Below, one piece after another: positions 32,956 through 41,187 of a stretch of DNA of 64,000 bases. Source of the DNA: Synergistaceae bacterium (GTDB lineage Bacteria; Synergistota; Synergistia; Synergistales; Aminithiophilaceae). Made by a program: the position numbers and the translations under genes. The stretch spans positions 62,001-126,000 of the forward strand of contig JAESII010000010.1 of the NCBI GenBank assembly GCA_016756725.1, given 5' to 3'. The notes under the pieces are model-generated. The model ran no database searches, was not told the DNA's origin, and saw only the letters and a program-made list of their open reading frames with translations. Numbering within the stretch: the stretch's first letter is position 1; every line of letters begins with the position of its first letter.

Positions 32956-33489
32956 ATGAACAGGCTTCTGTTCGTCTGCTCCGGTAACACCTGTCGCAGT
33001 CCCATGGCGGAGGCGATGGCCCGTTCCTTTCTCCGGAGAGAGGGTAAGGACTGTTTTTGGTCCGTCGCGTCCGCAGGCCTTGCCGCCTTCCCGGGCGACG
33101 AAGCGGCGGCTGAGGCAAGAGATGTCATGGCAGCTCGTGGCCTCTCCCTTGATGGCCATCGCTCCCGCCGCCTGTCTGTCTACGATGTCGACGAGGCGCG
33201 TTGGATCCTGACGATGACCTTCGCCCAGAGGCAGGCCGTGAGAGGACTTTACCCCGAAGCCGAACGGCGCATCCGCCTTTTGGCCGAGGCGGCTTCCGAT
33301 GAGGCCGCCTCGGTGCTTGCCCGCTATGACGAGGCTCTGAGCCAAGAAGACAGGGCGGGTGCCTCCCGCTTGGCCGCTGCCGCGGAAGTCTACGACATCC
33401 CCGATCCTTTCGGCGGTGCTGTCGACAGCTATCGCTTTGTCGCCAGCCGTCTTGAATCGCTCCTTGATCTTCTCGTCAAAAAGCTCTGA
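32956..33489 (+). CDS. Low-molecular-weight phosphatase, YwlE-like protein-arginine phosphatase
   Basis: A 177-residue phosphatase. The P-loop is VCSGNTCRSPMAEAM at residues 7-21 (C-x4-C-R-S), and the general acid Asp is in YDIPDPFGGAVDSY near residue 148. The Thr in the P-loop and DPFGG match B. subtilis YwlE, which removes phosphate from arginine, rather than Wzb-type tyrosine phosphatases that carry Ile there. ATG 32956 is preferred; upstream in-frame starts lie in the CBS gene. The middle part holds an insertion (~residues 100-140) compared with YwlE (about 150 residues). Confidence 0.8.
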   Translation: MNRLLFVCSGNTCRSPMAEAMARSFLRREGKDCFWSVASAGLAAFPGDEAAAEARDVMAARGLSLDGHRSRRLSVYDVDEARWILTMTFAQRQAVRGLYPEAERRIRLLAEAASDEAASVLARYDEALSQEDRAGASRLAAAAEVYDIPDPFGGAVDSYRFVASRLESLLDLLVKKL

Positions 33490-33546
33490 GGCCTGTAATG
33501 TTTCGCCTGGCGAGGGCCGAAAAGGATAGCAGGGGGGTGCGCCTTC

Positions 33547-34029
33547 ATGGAAGAACGACTGCCTGTGCAAGAGAACCTTCGCTCTCAGGCTCAGGATGCC
33601 TATCGGCTTAATCAGATCCGGACGGCTTCGCGGGAGCAGCTGCTCCTGCTGACTTACGATATCGGTATCCGAGCCTGCGGTGCCGCTGAGAGAGCCATGG
33701 AACAGAGTGATGTGGAAGGGGTCAATGAAGAGCTCAAGCGGGCTCAGTTGGTCCTCCGGGAGCTCATGGTGACCTTGCGCCCCGAACTTGCCGGCGAGGT
33801 CGGCCCGTCGCTGATGGCCCTCTATGACTTCATGCATGGTCAGCTTGTGGCAGCTAATGTCGACAAGGACCGGGAGAAGGTTGCCACTGTGCGCCAGATG
33901 CTTGAGGAGCTCCGCTCGACCTGGCAGGAGGCTATCGCCAAGCTTCAGGCAGAACAGGTGGACAAGAACGAAAAGGAACCTCAACCACAGGTTCAAGGCA
34001 AGCCCGGAGGATTCAACTTTGCCGGCTGA
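33547..34029 (+). CDS. fliS: Flagellar export chaperone FliS
   Basis: Binds flagellin in the cytoplasm and holds it for export. The 160-residue protein follows the FliS pattern: QDAYRLNQIRTASREQLLLLTYDIGIR, then a helix with VEGVNEELKRAQLVLRELM, and PSLMALYDFMHGQLVAANVDKD. The last ~30 residues (charged and Gln-rich) are an extension. Neither flagellin nor fliD is nearby in this window. GGGGGG-type ribosome site about 9 bases upstream. It is followed by a FlgN-like gene whose TTG start overlaps its end. Confidence 0.88.
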   Translation: MEERLPVQENLRSQAQDAYRLNQIRTASREQLLLLTYDIGIRACGAAERAMEQSDVEGVNEELKRAQLVLRELMVTLRPELAGEVGPSLMALYDFMHGQLVAANVDKDREKVATVRQMLEELRSTWQEAIAKLQAEQVDKNEKEPQPQVQGKPGGFNFAG

Positions 34030-34507
34030 TCTTGAGAAGGTCCTCCAGGATCTGCTTCGCAGAGAGACGGCCCTCTACGACGAACTCGGCCATTTGCTTG
34101 ACGAAGAGGAAAGAACTGTCGTCGAAGGTGACATGGAAGCCCTTCTACGTTGCCTTGAGGCGAAACAGACCGTCATCTCCCGGCAACAGCTTCTCCGAGA
34201 GGAGTGGGATCGGCGTTGCCGAGAGTTGGGTTGTTCCGGAAGCTCCGAGGAAGTCGCCTTTTGGGAGGGCCTTGCCGACGTCCTTGATGAAGCAGGGTAT
34301 AATAGCCTTGTGGCTTCGATCCGAACCATCCGTGATATCCTATCCCGCCTGATGAAGCGCGAGGAGAAGGTGCAGCAGCTTCTGGAGGAACAGCTCAAGG
34401 AGCTCCGTGGCCAGCTTCTCCAGCTTCAGCGAGGCAAAGAGGCCTTTGCCGGGTATGTCCGGGCGGGATCCTTAGGTCCCACAAAGGGGGACGGGATGAG
34501 GCGATGA
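34019..34507 (+). CDS. FlgN-like flagellar chaperone
   Basis: A 162-residue, almost wholly helical, acidic protein. Its pattern LEKVLQDLLRRETALYDELGHLLDEEERTVVEGD with LRCLEAKQTVI fits FlgN/FlgN-like chaperones, which export hook-associated proteins FlgK and FlgL. The family call is by fold pattern and by its place next to fliS. TTG start at 34019 with GGAGG 8 bases upstream, giving 11 bases of overlap with fliS. The stop overlaps the M48 protease ATG. Confidence 0.7.
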   Translation: MPADLEKVLQDLLRRETALYDELGHLLDEEERTVVEGDMEALLRCLEAKQTVISRQQLLREEWDRRCRELGCSGSSEEVAFWEGLADVLDEAGYNSLVASIRTIRDILSRLMKREEKVQQLLEEQLKELRGQLLQLQRGKEAFAGYVRAGSLGPTKGDGMRR

Positions 34508-35592
34508 GGCACCGTATGACGAAGAGAGTCCTTTCAGCTCTCCTCGTTCTCTGTCTCTTCACGGCGGGGGTGGCCATGGCCACCCCCGCCGTTGCTGAAG
34601 ATACCCGGGAACGGGAGATCGCTTTAGGAGAGAAGACGGCAGCCAAGATCGAAGAGCGATGGCCAGCCGTGGCTGACCCGGTACGCACGGCCCGCCTGGA
34701 GATGATTCTCTCCAGGCTCGTCGTTCATGCCGAACGGGATCTGCCCTTTCAGATCCGTCTTCTAGAGGCAGATCACCCCAACGCCTTTTCACTTTCCGGC
34801 GGTATCCTCTACGTGACGACGGCTATGCTCGATTTCGTCAAAAGCGATGCCGAACTGGCCGGTCTCGTCGCCCATGAGATGGCTCATGCTGAAAGAAAGC
34901 ACGTCCTTGTCCAGGTTGCACGAAACCAGAAACTATCCGTTCTCGGTCTTGCCGTGGCCGTCGCTACGGGAGGGACCATGGGGGCCCTGCTCGCTGCCAA
35001 TCTAGCCCAGGTAGCCGTGATGAACGCCTACAGCCGTGATCTGGAAGAGGAGGCCGATCTGAGGGGGCTGGCTCTCGTCCATAGTGCCGGTTATCCTCCG
35101 GCGGGCATGCTCACCCTCCTCGAGCGGCTCCAGGAGGAGGAACTCCGCCGACCCTGGGTCGATCCGGGGATTTACCAGACCCATCCCGATTACCGCGATC
35201 GCATAGCCTACCTGGCGAAGATGATCCGCGATCAGGGATGGCCTCTTCACCGCAAGGAGGCCCTCAACGCTCTCCGTCCTGACCTCGTCGTCGAAGGAGG
35301 CGAACTGGTCCTTACCCTTGACGGAGTCACTCTCTGTCGCGTCTCGGAAGGGGAGCAGAACAGGGACTGTCTTCAGAATATGATAGGATCACTTCGGCGG
35401 TCCCTGCAGCTCGAGACGGCTCCTTTTGAAATCAGAACGGGCCGGACCGACGAGGGTAAACCTTACCTGGCCCTCGCCAATGACCGTTCCCTCATGCCCG
35501 AAGAAGTCGATCCCGAAGTTTTCCGTCGGGCTCTCATCGAAGTGCTCACTCTGGCCAAGAGCCGCCATCCTGTCGCCAATTACCTCTATTGA
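34504..35592 (+). CDS. M48-family zinc metalloprotease, exported
   Basis: A 362-residue protein with a signal peptide (about residues 1-30). The zinc site is HEMAH (124-128) with the third ligand Glu in EEEADLRG (about residue 183). These proteases of the BepA/LoiP or Oma1 type handle outer-membrane or envelope protein quality control. The C-terminal 90 residues carry a conserved-looking beta domain. ATG 34504 overlaps the FlgN-like stop; ATG 34516 is possible. A perfect 32-base palindrome covers codons 20-30 of the signal peptide. Confidence 0.88.
   Translation: MRHRMTKRVLSALLVLCLFTAGVAMATPAVAEDTREREIALGEKTAAKIEERWPAVADPVRTARLEMILSRLVVHAERDLPFQIRLLEADHPNAFSLSGGILYVTTAMLDFVKSDAELAGLVAHEMAHAERKHVLVQVARNQKLSVLGLAVAVATGGTMGALLAANLAQVAVMNAYSRDLEEEADLRGLALVHSAGYPPAGMLTLLERLQEEELRRPWVDPGIYQTHPDYRDRIAYLAKMIRDQGWPLHRKEALNALRPDLVVEGGELVLTLDGVTLCRVSEGEQNRDCLQNMIGSLRRSLQLETAPFEIRTGRTDEGKPYLALANDRSLMPEEVDPEVFRRALIEVLTLAKSRHPVANYLY
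34561..34592. repeat. Perfect 32-base palindrome in the signal-peptide codons of the M48 protease
   Basis: Arms 34561-34576 and 34577-34592 are exact reverse complements with no spacer, centred on CCATGG. In RNA it would form a very strong GC-rich hairpin (with a 4-base loop) about 60 bases after the start codon. There is no T tract, so it is not an intrinsic terminator. Confidence 0.9.
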
Positions 35593-35641
35593 CTGTTGCT
35601 TCCCCTGCGGACTTCTCCCATTGCCTGAGGAGGGTTTTTCG

Positions 35642-37468
35642 ATGCTTGTCTCCCTATACCGACGCTACCGTCCCCAGTTCTTCGCCGACGTCGTCGGCCA
35701 GGAGCCGGCAGTTGCCGTCCTTCTCGAAGGACTGCGCTCTTCCCGGACGGGCCATGCCTATCTTTTTTCCGGTCCCCGCGGCAGCGGGAAGACCTCGCTC
35801 GCTCGCCTGTTGGCGAAGGCCGTCAACTGCACAAAACGAAGCGAAGAGGGCGAACCCTGCGGCGCCTGCTCCAGCTGCCGGGCCATTACCGATGGCGAAA
35901 GCCTGGACGTCATGGAAATTGACGGGGCCTCCAACAACGGAGTCGAAGAGGTCCGCGAACTCAAGGCCAAAGTTGCCCTCGCCCCCTTCTCGTCGCCCTT
36001 CAAGGTCTATATCATCGACGAGGTACACATGCTCTCAACGGCCGCCTTCAACGCCCTGCTCAAGACCTTGGAGGAGCCGCCGGCTCATGTCCTTTTCATT
36101 CTCGCCACGACGGAGCCGCAGAAGGTCCCCGTCACGATCCGCTCCCGCTGCCAGCATATTCCCTTTCGGAGGATAGCGGTTCCCGCCATCATCGAACGGT
36201 TGCGGCATGTCTGTGAAGCCGAAGGTGTCGAAGCCGCTGAGGAGGCCCTCTGGGAGGTGGCCCGCCAGGCCGACGGGGCTCTCCGCGACGCGCTCTCCCT
36301 GTTGGAGCAGGCCCTTTCCCTCGGACGGGGGAGCCTCACCCTCGACGGCGTCCGGGCTCTTTCGGGCGGGGGAACTCGGGCCGATCTCGAGAGCTGGGGC
36401 CGTCATCTTTGCGACGACCCCCTTGCCGCCGATATCCTTCTGCGAAGCATGCTCGCTTCGGGGGTCTCTCCGGAACGTCTCCTCGACGGTGCCTTTCTGC
36501 TTTTTCGCGATCTCTGGATCGCTCATCGTTGGGGACAAAAGGCTCTTGACGGTCTCGATCTGGCTCCGGCAGAGAAGGAGACCCTCCTCCGTGACGCACC
36601 GCGATGGACGGCAGGAGAACTGTGGAAGGCGATGAGGCTCTGTCAGGGACTAATGGGTCGGGCACGCCTGGGGCTCCGGGCCGATGTCCTGGCCGGCCTG
36701 CTTTCGGTATCCCTGGCCGGAGTTTCCGGAGAGCCCTCTGACAAGGAGGTCTCCCTTCCGGCAAAGGAAGAAAAAGGGGATCATCCGGTTTCGACACCGC
36801 TCGTTGTCTCCTCTGGGGCGGAGCGGGGAGAGGCTGCGGCGTTTGCCAAGCCGTTCCCTACACGGGCCCGACAGCAAAAAAGGCCGGATCATCCGGACCT
36901 CACGTCAAAGGCAGCTCCCGCTGGAGACGGTACCGTCCAGGCCTTTTTTGCCGCTGTGGCCGAGCGTGATCTCGCTCTTGCTGCCTCATTACTGCATGGC
37001 GAGGTTGTCGTCGAAGAGGGTGTCCTCGAGATACGCGCCCCCTCGGATCAGCCTTTCCCCTTCTTTCTGCTGACCAGTCGCCGGGGCATTTACCAACTCA
37101 CGATGGCCCTCCTCGATTCGGGCTTCACCGGTGGTCGCCTGATGGCGAAGGGCACAATCCAGGACCTCGCTCCCGATCACCCCCCCGAAGACGGGGAAGA
37201 GGTCAGTCCTTTCCTCTTCCCCGGTCATCGGCCCTCAGGGGAGAATGGGCAGGGAAGCCTTCTGAAAGAGGGGCAGGACCAGGGACACGGAGAGGATCTT
37301 ACGGATAAGACGGAGAAAGAAGCTCGACCATCGGTGGTGACGGCCGAGGTCGAGCGGGTCCTGCGGTGGACCGGGGGTGATCTGCTTCTTGTCAAGGAAG
37401 AGAAGAATGACGACGGCGATCGATTGGTCAAACGTGATTCTCTCGACGAGGAGGCCGATCTGGAATGA
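35642..37468 (+). CDS. dnaX: DNA polymerase III subunit tau/gamma
   Basis: Clamp-loader ATPase. The 608-residue protein has Walker A GPRGSGKTSLARLLA near residue 47, the four-cysteine zinc module (CTKRSEEGEPCGACSSC), DEVHML (Walker B) and the SRC sensor motif. Domains I-III end near residue 370; the rest is a charged, low-similarity tau-type tail. ATG 35642 with GAGGAGGG 9-10 bases upstream is chosen; an upstream in-frame Met at 35426 overlaps the M48 gene. The dnaE ATG overlaps its stop, so the two polymerase III genes are coupled. Confidence 0.95.
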   Translation: MLVSLYRRYRPQFFADVVGQEPAVAVLLEGLRSSRTGHAYLFSGPRGSGKTSLARLLAKAVNCTKRSEEGEPCGACSSCRAITDGESLDVMEIDGASNNGVEEVRELKAKVALAPFSSPFKVYIIDEVHMLSTAAFNALLKTLEEPPAHVLFILATTEPQKVPVTIRSRCQHIPFRRIAVPAIIERLRHVCEAEGVEAAEEALWEVARQADGALRDALSLLEQALSLGRGSLTLDGVRALSGGGTRADLESWGRHLCDDPLAADILLRSMLASGVSPERLLDGAFLLFRDLWIAHRWGQKALDGLDLAPAEKETLLRDAPRWTAGELWKAMRLCQGLMGRARLGLRADVLAGLLSVSLAGVSGEPSDKEVSLPAKEEKGDHPVSTPLVVSSGAERGEAAAFAKPFPTRARQQKRPDHPDLTSKAAPAGDGTVQAFFAAVAERDLALAASLLHGEVVVEEGVLEIRAPSDQPFPFFLLTSRRGIYQLTMALLDSGFTGGRLMAKGTIQDLAPDHPPEDGEEVSPFLFPGHRPSGENGQGSLLKEGQDQGHGEDLTDKTEKEARPSVVTAEVERVLRWTGGDLLLVKEEKNDDGDRLVKRDSLDEEADLE

Positions 37469-40400
37469 AACACCCCTTTGTTCACCTTCACGTCCACAGT
37501 GAATACAGCCTGCTCGACGGGGCCATCCATTGCTCAGATCTGGCGGCTCAGGCAGCTCAGTGGGAGATGCCGGCTGTAGCCGTCACTGACCACGGCGCCA
37601 TGTTCGGCGCCGTCGAGCATTACGAGGCCTGCCGGAAGGCAGGCGTCAATCCCATCATCGGCTGCGAAATCTATGTCGATCCCGAAGGACACCGGAGCCG
37701 CGACAAGCGAGGCCGAAATTACCACCTCTGTCTCTGGGCCGCTGACCAGGAGGGCTACAGGAATCTGGTCAAACTCGTCTCCATCGCCAACACCGAGGGG
37801 TTCTACTACAAACCCCGCATTGATCACGACCTTCTGGCCCGTCATGCCAAGGGACTCATCGTCGGTTCAGCCTGCCTGGCCGGCGAGATCCCATCCCTCC
37901 TTCTTGAAGGGGACAGAGACGGTGCCGTCGAACGGGCACTGCTTTATCGGGATATCGTCGGTGAAGGCAACTTCTATCTCGAGGTGATGCACAACACGAT
38001 TCCTCAACAGGCTCTGGCCAACAAGGAACTGGTTGAGATCTCCCGCCGGACCGGTATCCCTCTCATCGCCACCAACGACGCTCACTACCTGCGTCGGGAA
38101 GATGCGACCTGGCATGACGTGCTGCTGTGCATTCAGACCAACGCCACCGTCGATCAGCAGGACCGGTTCCGTTTCGAAAGTGACGATTTCTATCTTCGTT
38201 CCCCGGAAGAGATGTGGCAGCTCTTCGGTTCCGAGATTCCCGAAGCGCTGACCAACACCGTCGAGATCGGCAACCGCTGCAACGTCGAGTTCACCTTCGG
38301 CCAGTACCAGTTTCCCCTCTTCGAAGTTCCCGAAGGGCACACCCTGGAGACTTACCTGGAACATTCGGCCTGGGAAGGGCTTCGCTCCCGCTTCAAGGGA
38401 CGGGAGATCCCCGATGTCTACGGGGAGCGTCTCAACTACGAGCTGGGAGTCATCAAACAGATGGGGTTTGCCGGCTACTTCCTCATCGTCGCCGACTTCA
38501 TCAACGCCGCCAAGGATCGAGAGATTCCCGTCGGCCCCGGCCGCGGTTCGGCTGCAGGTTCCCTCGTGGCCTACGCCATGAGAATCACTGAGATCGATCC
38601 CCTGCCGCACCATCTACTCTTCGAGCGGTTCCTCAACCCAGAGCGTATCTCCATGCCTGATGTCGACACCGACATTTCCGACAAGGGACGGGATGAGGTG
38701 ATCCGCTACGTCGTCGAGAAATACGGCAAGGAAAAGGTCTCTCAGATCATCACCTTCGACAGGATGAAAACCAAGGCCGCCATCCGGGATGTGGGGCGTG
38801 CCCTTGCCATGCCCTATCCCGATGTGGACCGTGTGGCCAAGCTTGTCGCAGAAGGGGTTAAATCCGTCGGCGACGCTCTCGAGCAGTCCGACGACCTGCG
38901 ACGTCTCAAGAAGGAAGATCCCGCCGTGTCCCGGCTTCTCGACATCGCCGCCAAGGCGGAGGGCATCGTCCGTCACTGTTCCCAGCACGCTGCCGGCGTC
39001 GTCATCGCTCCCAATCCGCTGGAGGAGATTCTCCCCATCAAGAGGCTCAGTGACGACACGGTGGTGACCCAGTTCTCCATGGAACCTGTCGAGAAGCTGG
39101 GGCTGGTGAAGATGGACTTTCTGGGACTGAAGAACCTCTCTCTCATCGAGAGTTGCCTTCGCAACATCGAGGGGAACGGCAAGGGCCGGATTTCCCTCCT
39201 CGATCTGGCCCTGGATGATCCCAGAACCTACGAGCTCCTTCAGCGGGGCGACACGATGGGTGTCTTCCAGCTTGAATCGGCGGGGATGAGGCAGCTACTG
39301 AAACGGCTCAAGCCGGACTGTTTCGCCGACCTTGTGGCGGTCCTCGCCCTCTATCGCCCCGGCCCCCTGGGAAGCGGCATGGTCGATCAGTACATCGAGA
39401 GAAAACACGGGAGGGCCCCCGTCGAATATCTCCATCCTGAACTGGAGGAGGTCCTCAAGGAGACTTACGGCGTCGTCCTCTACCAGGAGCAGATCATGCA
39501 GATCGCCGCTCGGCTGGCCGGTTACAGCCTAGGCGAGGCCGACCTTCTCCGCCGGGCCATGGGTAAGAAGAAGGCCGACGTCATGGCCTTGCAGAGGGAC
39601 AAGTTCGTCTCCGGCTGTGAGTCGCGCGGCGTGGCCAAGACGAAGGCAGAGGAGATCTTCGACATCGTCCAGGTCTTTGCCGGATACGGGTTCAACAAGT
39701 CCCACAGTGCCGCCTACGCCCTCATCAGTTACCAGACGGCCTACCTCAAGGCCAATTATCCCGTCGAGTTTCTCGCGGCCTTTCTCTCCAATCAAATCGG
39801 GTCCAAGATGGACGTTCTGGCTCGGTACGTGAAAGAAGTGCGCAATGCCGGGATTGAGGTCCTTCCTCCTGACGTCAACGAATCTAAGGCCGATTTCACC
39901 GTCATCGGCGACGTCATCCGCTTTGGCCTTTCAGCAGTCTCCAAGGTCGGTGGTGGCGCTGTCGAAGCCATTCTGGAGGCACGGGAAGAAAAGGGGACCT
40001 TTCGCTCTCTCTGGGATTTTCTTACCAAGATCGACCTGAGGGCCGTCAACCGGGCCGTTGTGGAGAATCTCATCAAGGTTGGGGCCTTTTCGGCCCTGCC
40101 CGGCAACCGGCGCCAGAAAATGGAGGTTCTGACGGGATTCATCGAGATGGCTCAGCGTCGACATGCCGATCAGAATCAAGGCTCTCTGTTCGGTGCCGTC
40201 GCCATGGCGGAGGAAGAGGATCCGCCCTTTCCTGACGTCGAGGACTATGGTCCCCAGGAAAAACTCGAACTCGAATTCGAGGCCGTGGGGATCTATATTT
40301 CCGGCCATCCCCTCGATCGCCACGCCGACCGCTTGAGCCGCTTCACGAACTGCTCCATTGCCGACCTTGCCTTCTGGCAGTCCGAAGAGGTTCCCGCCGT

Positions 40401-40875
40401 TGCGGGGGGATTAGTCACGTCCGTCAAGGAAAGATATACTAGACGTGGAGATTCCATGGGCGTCCTCGAAATGGAGGACGGCGAGGGAAAGGTCGAAGTC
40501 GTCTCCTTTCCCCGTTCCTGGCCTCAGGTGAAGGGACTTGTCTCAGTTGGTGACGTCATCGTCGTCAGGGGTAGGCTTCAGGATCGTGGCTCGCTCAGTC
40601 TCATCGCCGATTCCATTCTTCCCCTCGACGTCGCTGAAAAGGAAACGCCACCATGGCTGAGGATACGCCTGGCACCGGCGCAAGTGGAAGACCGCTACAT
40701 CAAGGAGTTCTTCCGTGAACTCAAGGGATTTCCCGGACGATCGCCGGTGCTTCTTGAGATCGTTGCCCCCGGAGGAACGGCCCTCATCAGCCTGAGGGAT
40801 CTTCGCGTCAATGCCGAAGCTCCCCTCAAAGAACGTCTGGACCTGGTTTGTCAGGGAGCTGTGGAAATCCTGTAG
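37465..40875 (+). CDS. dnaE: DNA polymerase III subunit alpha
   Basis: The main replicative polymerase, 1136 residues. It begins with the PHP domain (FVHLHVHSEYSLLDGA, VTDHGAMFGA, with metal-site-like His/Asp residues), then the C-family polymerase core with DVDTDISDKGRDEVI (catalytic aspartates) near residue 395, then helix-hairpin-helix and a C-terminal OB-fold (about residue 970 on). It is a DnaE1-type enzyme without an internal proofreading exonuclease, so a separate DnaQ may be needed. Start overlaps the dnaX stop. Confidence 0.97.
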   Translation: MKHPFVHLHVHSEYSLLDGAIHCSDLAAQAAQWEMPAVAVTDHGAMFGAVEHYEACRKAGVNPIIGCEIYVDPEGHRSRDKRGRNYHLCLWAADQEGYRNLVKLVSIANTEGFYYKPRIDHDLLARHAKGLIVGSACLAGEIPSLLLEGDRDGAVERALLYRDIVGEGNFYLEVMHNTIPQQALANKELVEISRRTGIPLIATNDAHYLRREDATWHDVLLCIQTNATVDQQDRFRFESDDFYLRSPEEMWQLFGSEIPEALTNTVEIGNRCNVEFTFGQYQFPLFEVPEGHTLETYLEHSAWEGLRSRFKGREIPDVYGERLNYELGVIKQMGFAGYFLIVADFINAAKDREIPVGPGRGSAAGSLVAYAMRITEIDPLPHHLLFERFLNPERISMPDVDTDISDKGRDEVIRYVVEKYGKEKVSQIITFDRMKTKAAIRDVGRALAMPYPDVDRVAKLVAEGVKSVGDALEQSDDLRRLKKEDPAVSRLLDIAAKAEGIVRHCSQHAAGVVIAPNPLEEILPIKRLSDDTVVTQFSMEPVEKLGLVKMDFLGLKNLSLIESCLRNIEGNGKGRISLLDLALDDPRTYELLQRGDTMGVFQLESAGMRQLLKRLKPDCFADLVAVLALYRPGPLGSGMVDQYIERKHGRAPVEYLHPELEEVLKETYGVVLYQEQIMQIAARLAGYSLGEADLLRRAMGKKKADVMALQRDKFVSGCESRGVAKTKAEEIFDIVQVFAGYGFNKSHSAAYALISYQTAYLKANYPVEFLAAFLSNQIGSKMDVLARYVKEVRNAGIEVLPPDVNESKADFTVIGDVIRFGLSAVSKVGGGAVEAILEAREEKGTFRSLWDFLTKIDLRAVNRAVVENLIKVGAFSALPGNRRQKMEVLTGFIEMAQRRHADQNQGSLFGAVAMAEEEDPPFPDVEDYGPQEKLELEFEAVGIYISGHPLDRHADRLSRFTNCSIADLAFWQSEEVPAVAGGLVTSVKERYTRRGDSMGVLEMEDGEGKVEVVSFPRSWPQVKGLVSVGDVIVVRGRLQDRGSLSLIADSILPLDVAEKETPPWLRIRLAPAQVEDRYIKEFFRELKGFPGRSPVLLEIVAPGGTALISLRDLRVNAEAPLKERLDLVCQGAVEIL

Positions 40876-40905
40876 GTTTTCTGATAACGGGAGGGGAGGA
40901 TCTGC

Positions 40906-41187
40906 TTGAAGGAAAATGCCGCACCAAAGGGTCCGATCAGCAGTGACGTCGTCGTCGTCAAGGCCCTGGAGGATGGCGTGACGGTCATCGGCTTGACCCG
41001 GGGTCATGAGACCCGTTTTGCCCATTCGGAGAAGCTCGATGAGGGAGAGGTCTGGATCTCCCAGTTCACGGAGCTGACGTCGGCCATGAAGGTGAGGGGC
41101 CGAGCGGAAATTCTCACTCCCCACGGGCTAGTCGTCAGCGGACGCCCCGGAAAGGGAGGAGGCAAGAAGGACCATGAGGAAGGTTAA
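40906..41187 (+). CDS. mtrB: trp RNA-binding attenuation protein (TRAP)
   Basis: TRAP forms an 11-member ring that, when loaded with tryptophan, binds (G/U)AG repeats in mRNA leaders and blocks trp expression. This 93-residue protein matches B. subtilis TRAP closely: [49 protein letters not shown]. The three RNA-binding residues are kept as Lys43, Lys62 and Arg64 (Lys37, Lys56 and Arg58 in Bacillus). It has about 12 extra residues at the C-terminus. The TTG start has GGGAGGGGAGG upstream. It lies between dnaE and pyk with no trp gene near, and overlaps pyk by 14 bases. Confidence 0.9.
   Translation: MKENAAPKGPISSDVVVVKALEDGVTVIGLTRGHETRFAHSEKLDEGEVWISQFTELTSAMKVRGRAEILTPHGLVVSGRPGKGGGKKDHEEG

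Noticed and set aside
34290-34306. TATAAT inside the FlgN-like gene
   Set aside because: The only TTG-like hexamer is about 8 bases upstream, so it is not a promoter; the codons read YNSL.
36871-36902. Possible programmed frameshift in dnaX at a six-A run followed by a CCGGA-TCA-TCCGG hairpin
   Set aside because: In the reading frame the codons are CAA AAA AGG, so the canonical A-AAA-AAG register is not met; slipping would need AGG to re-pair as AAG. The hairpin also starts too close (2 bases) to the run.
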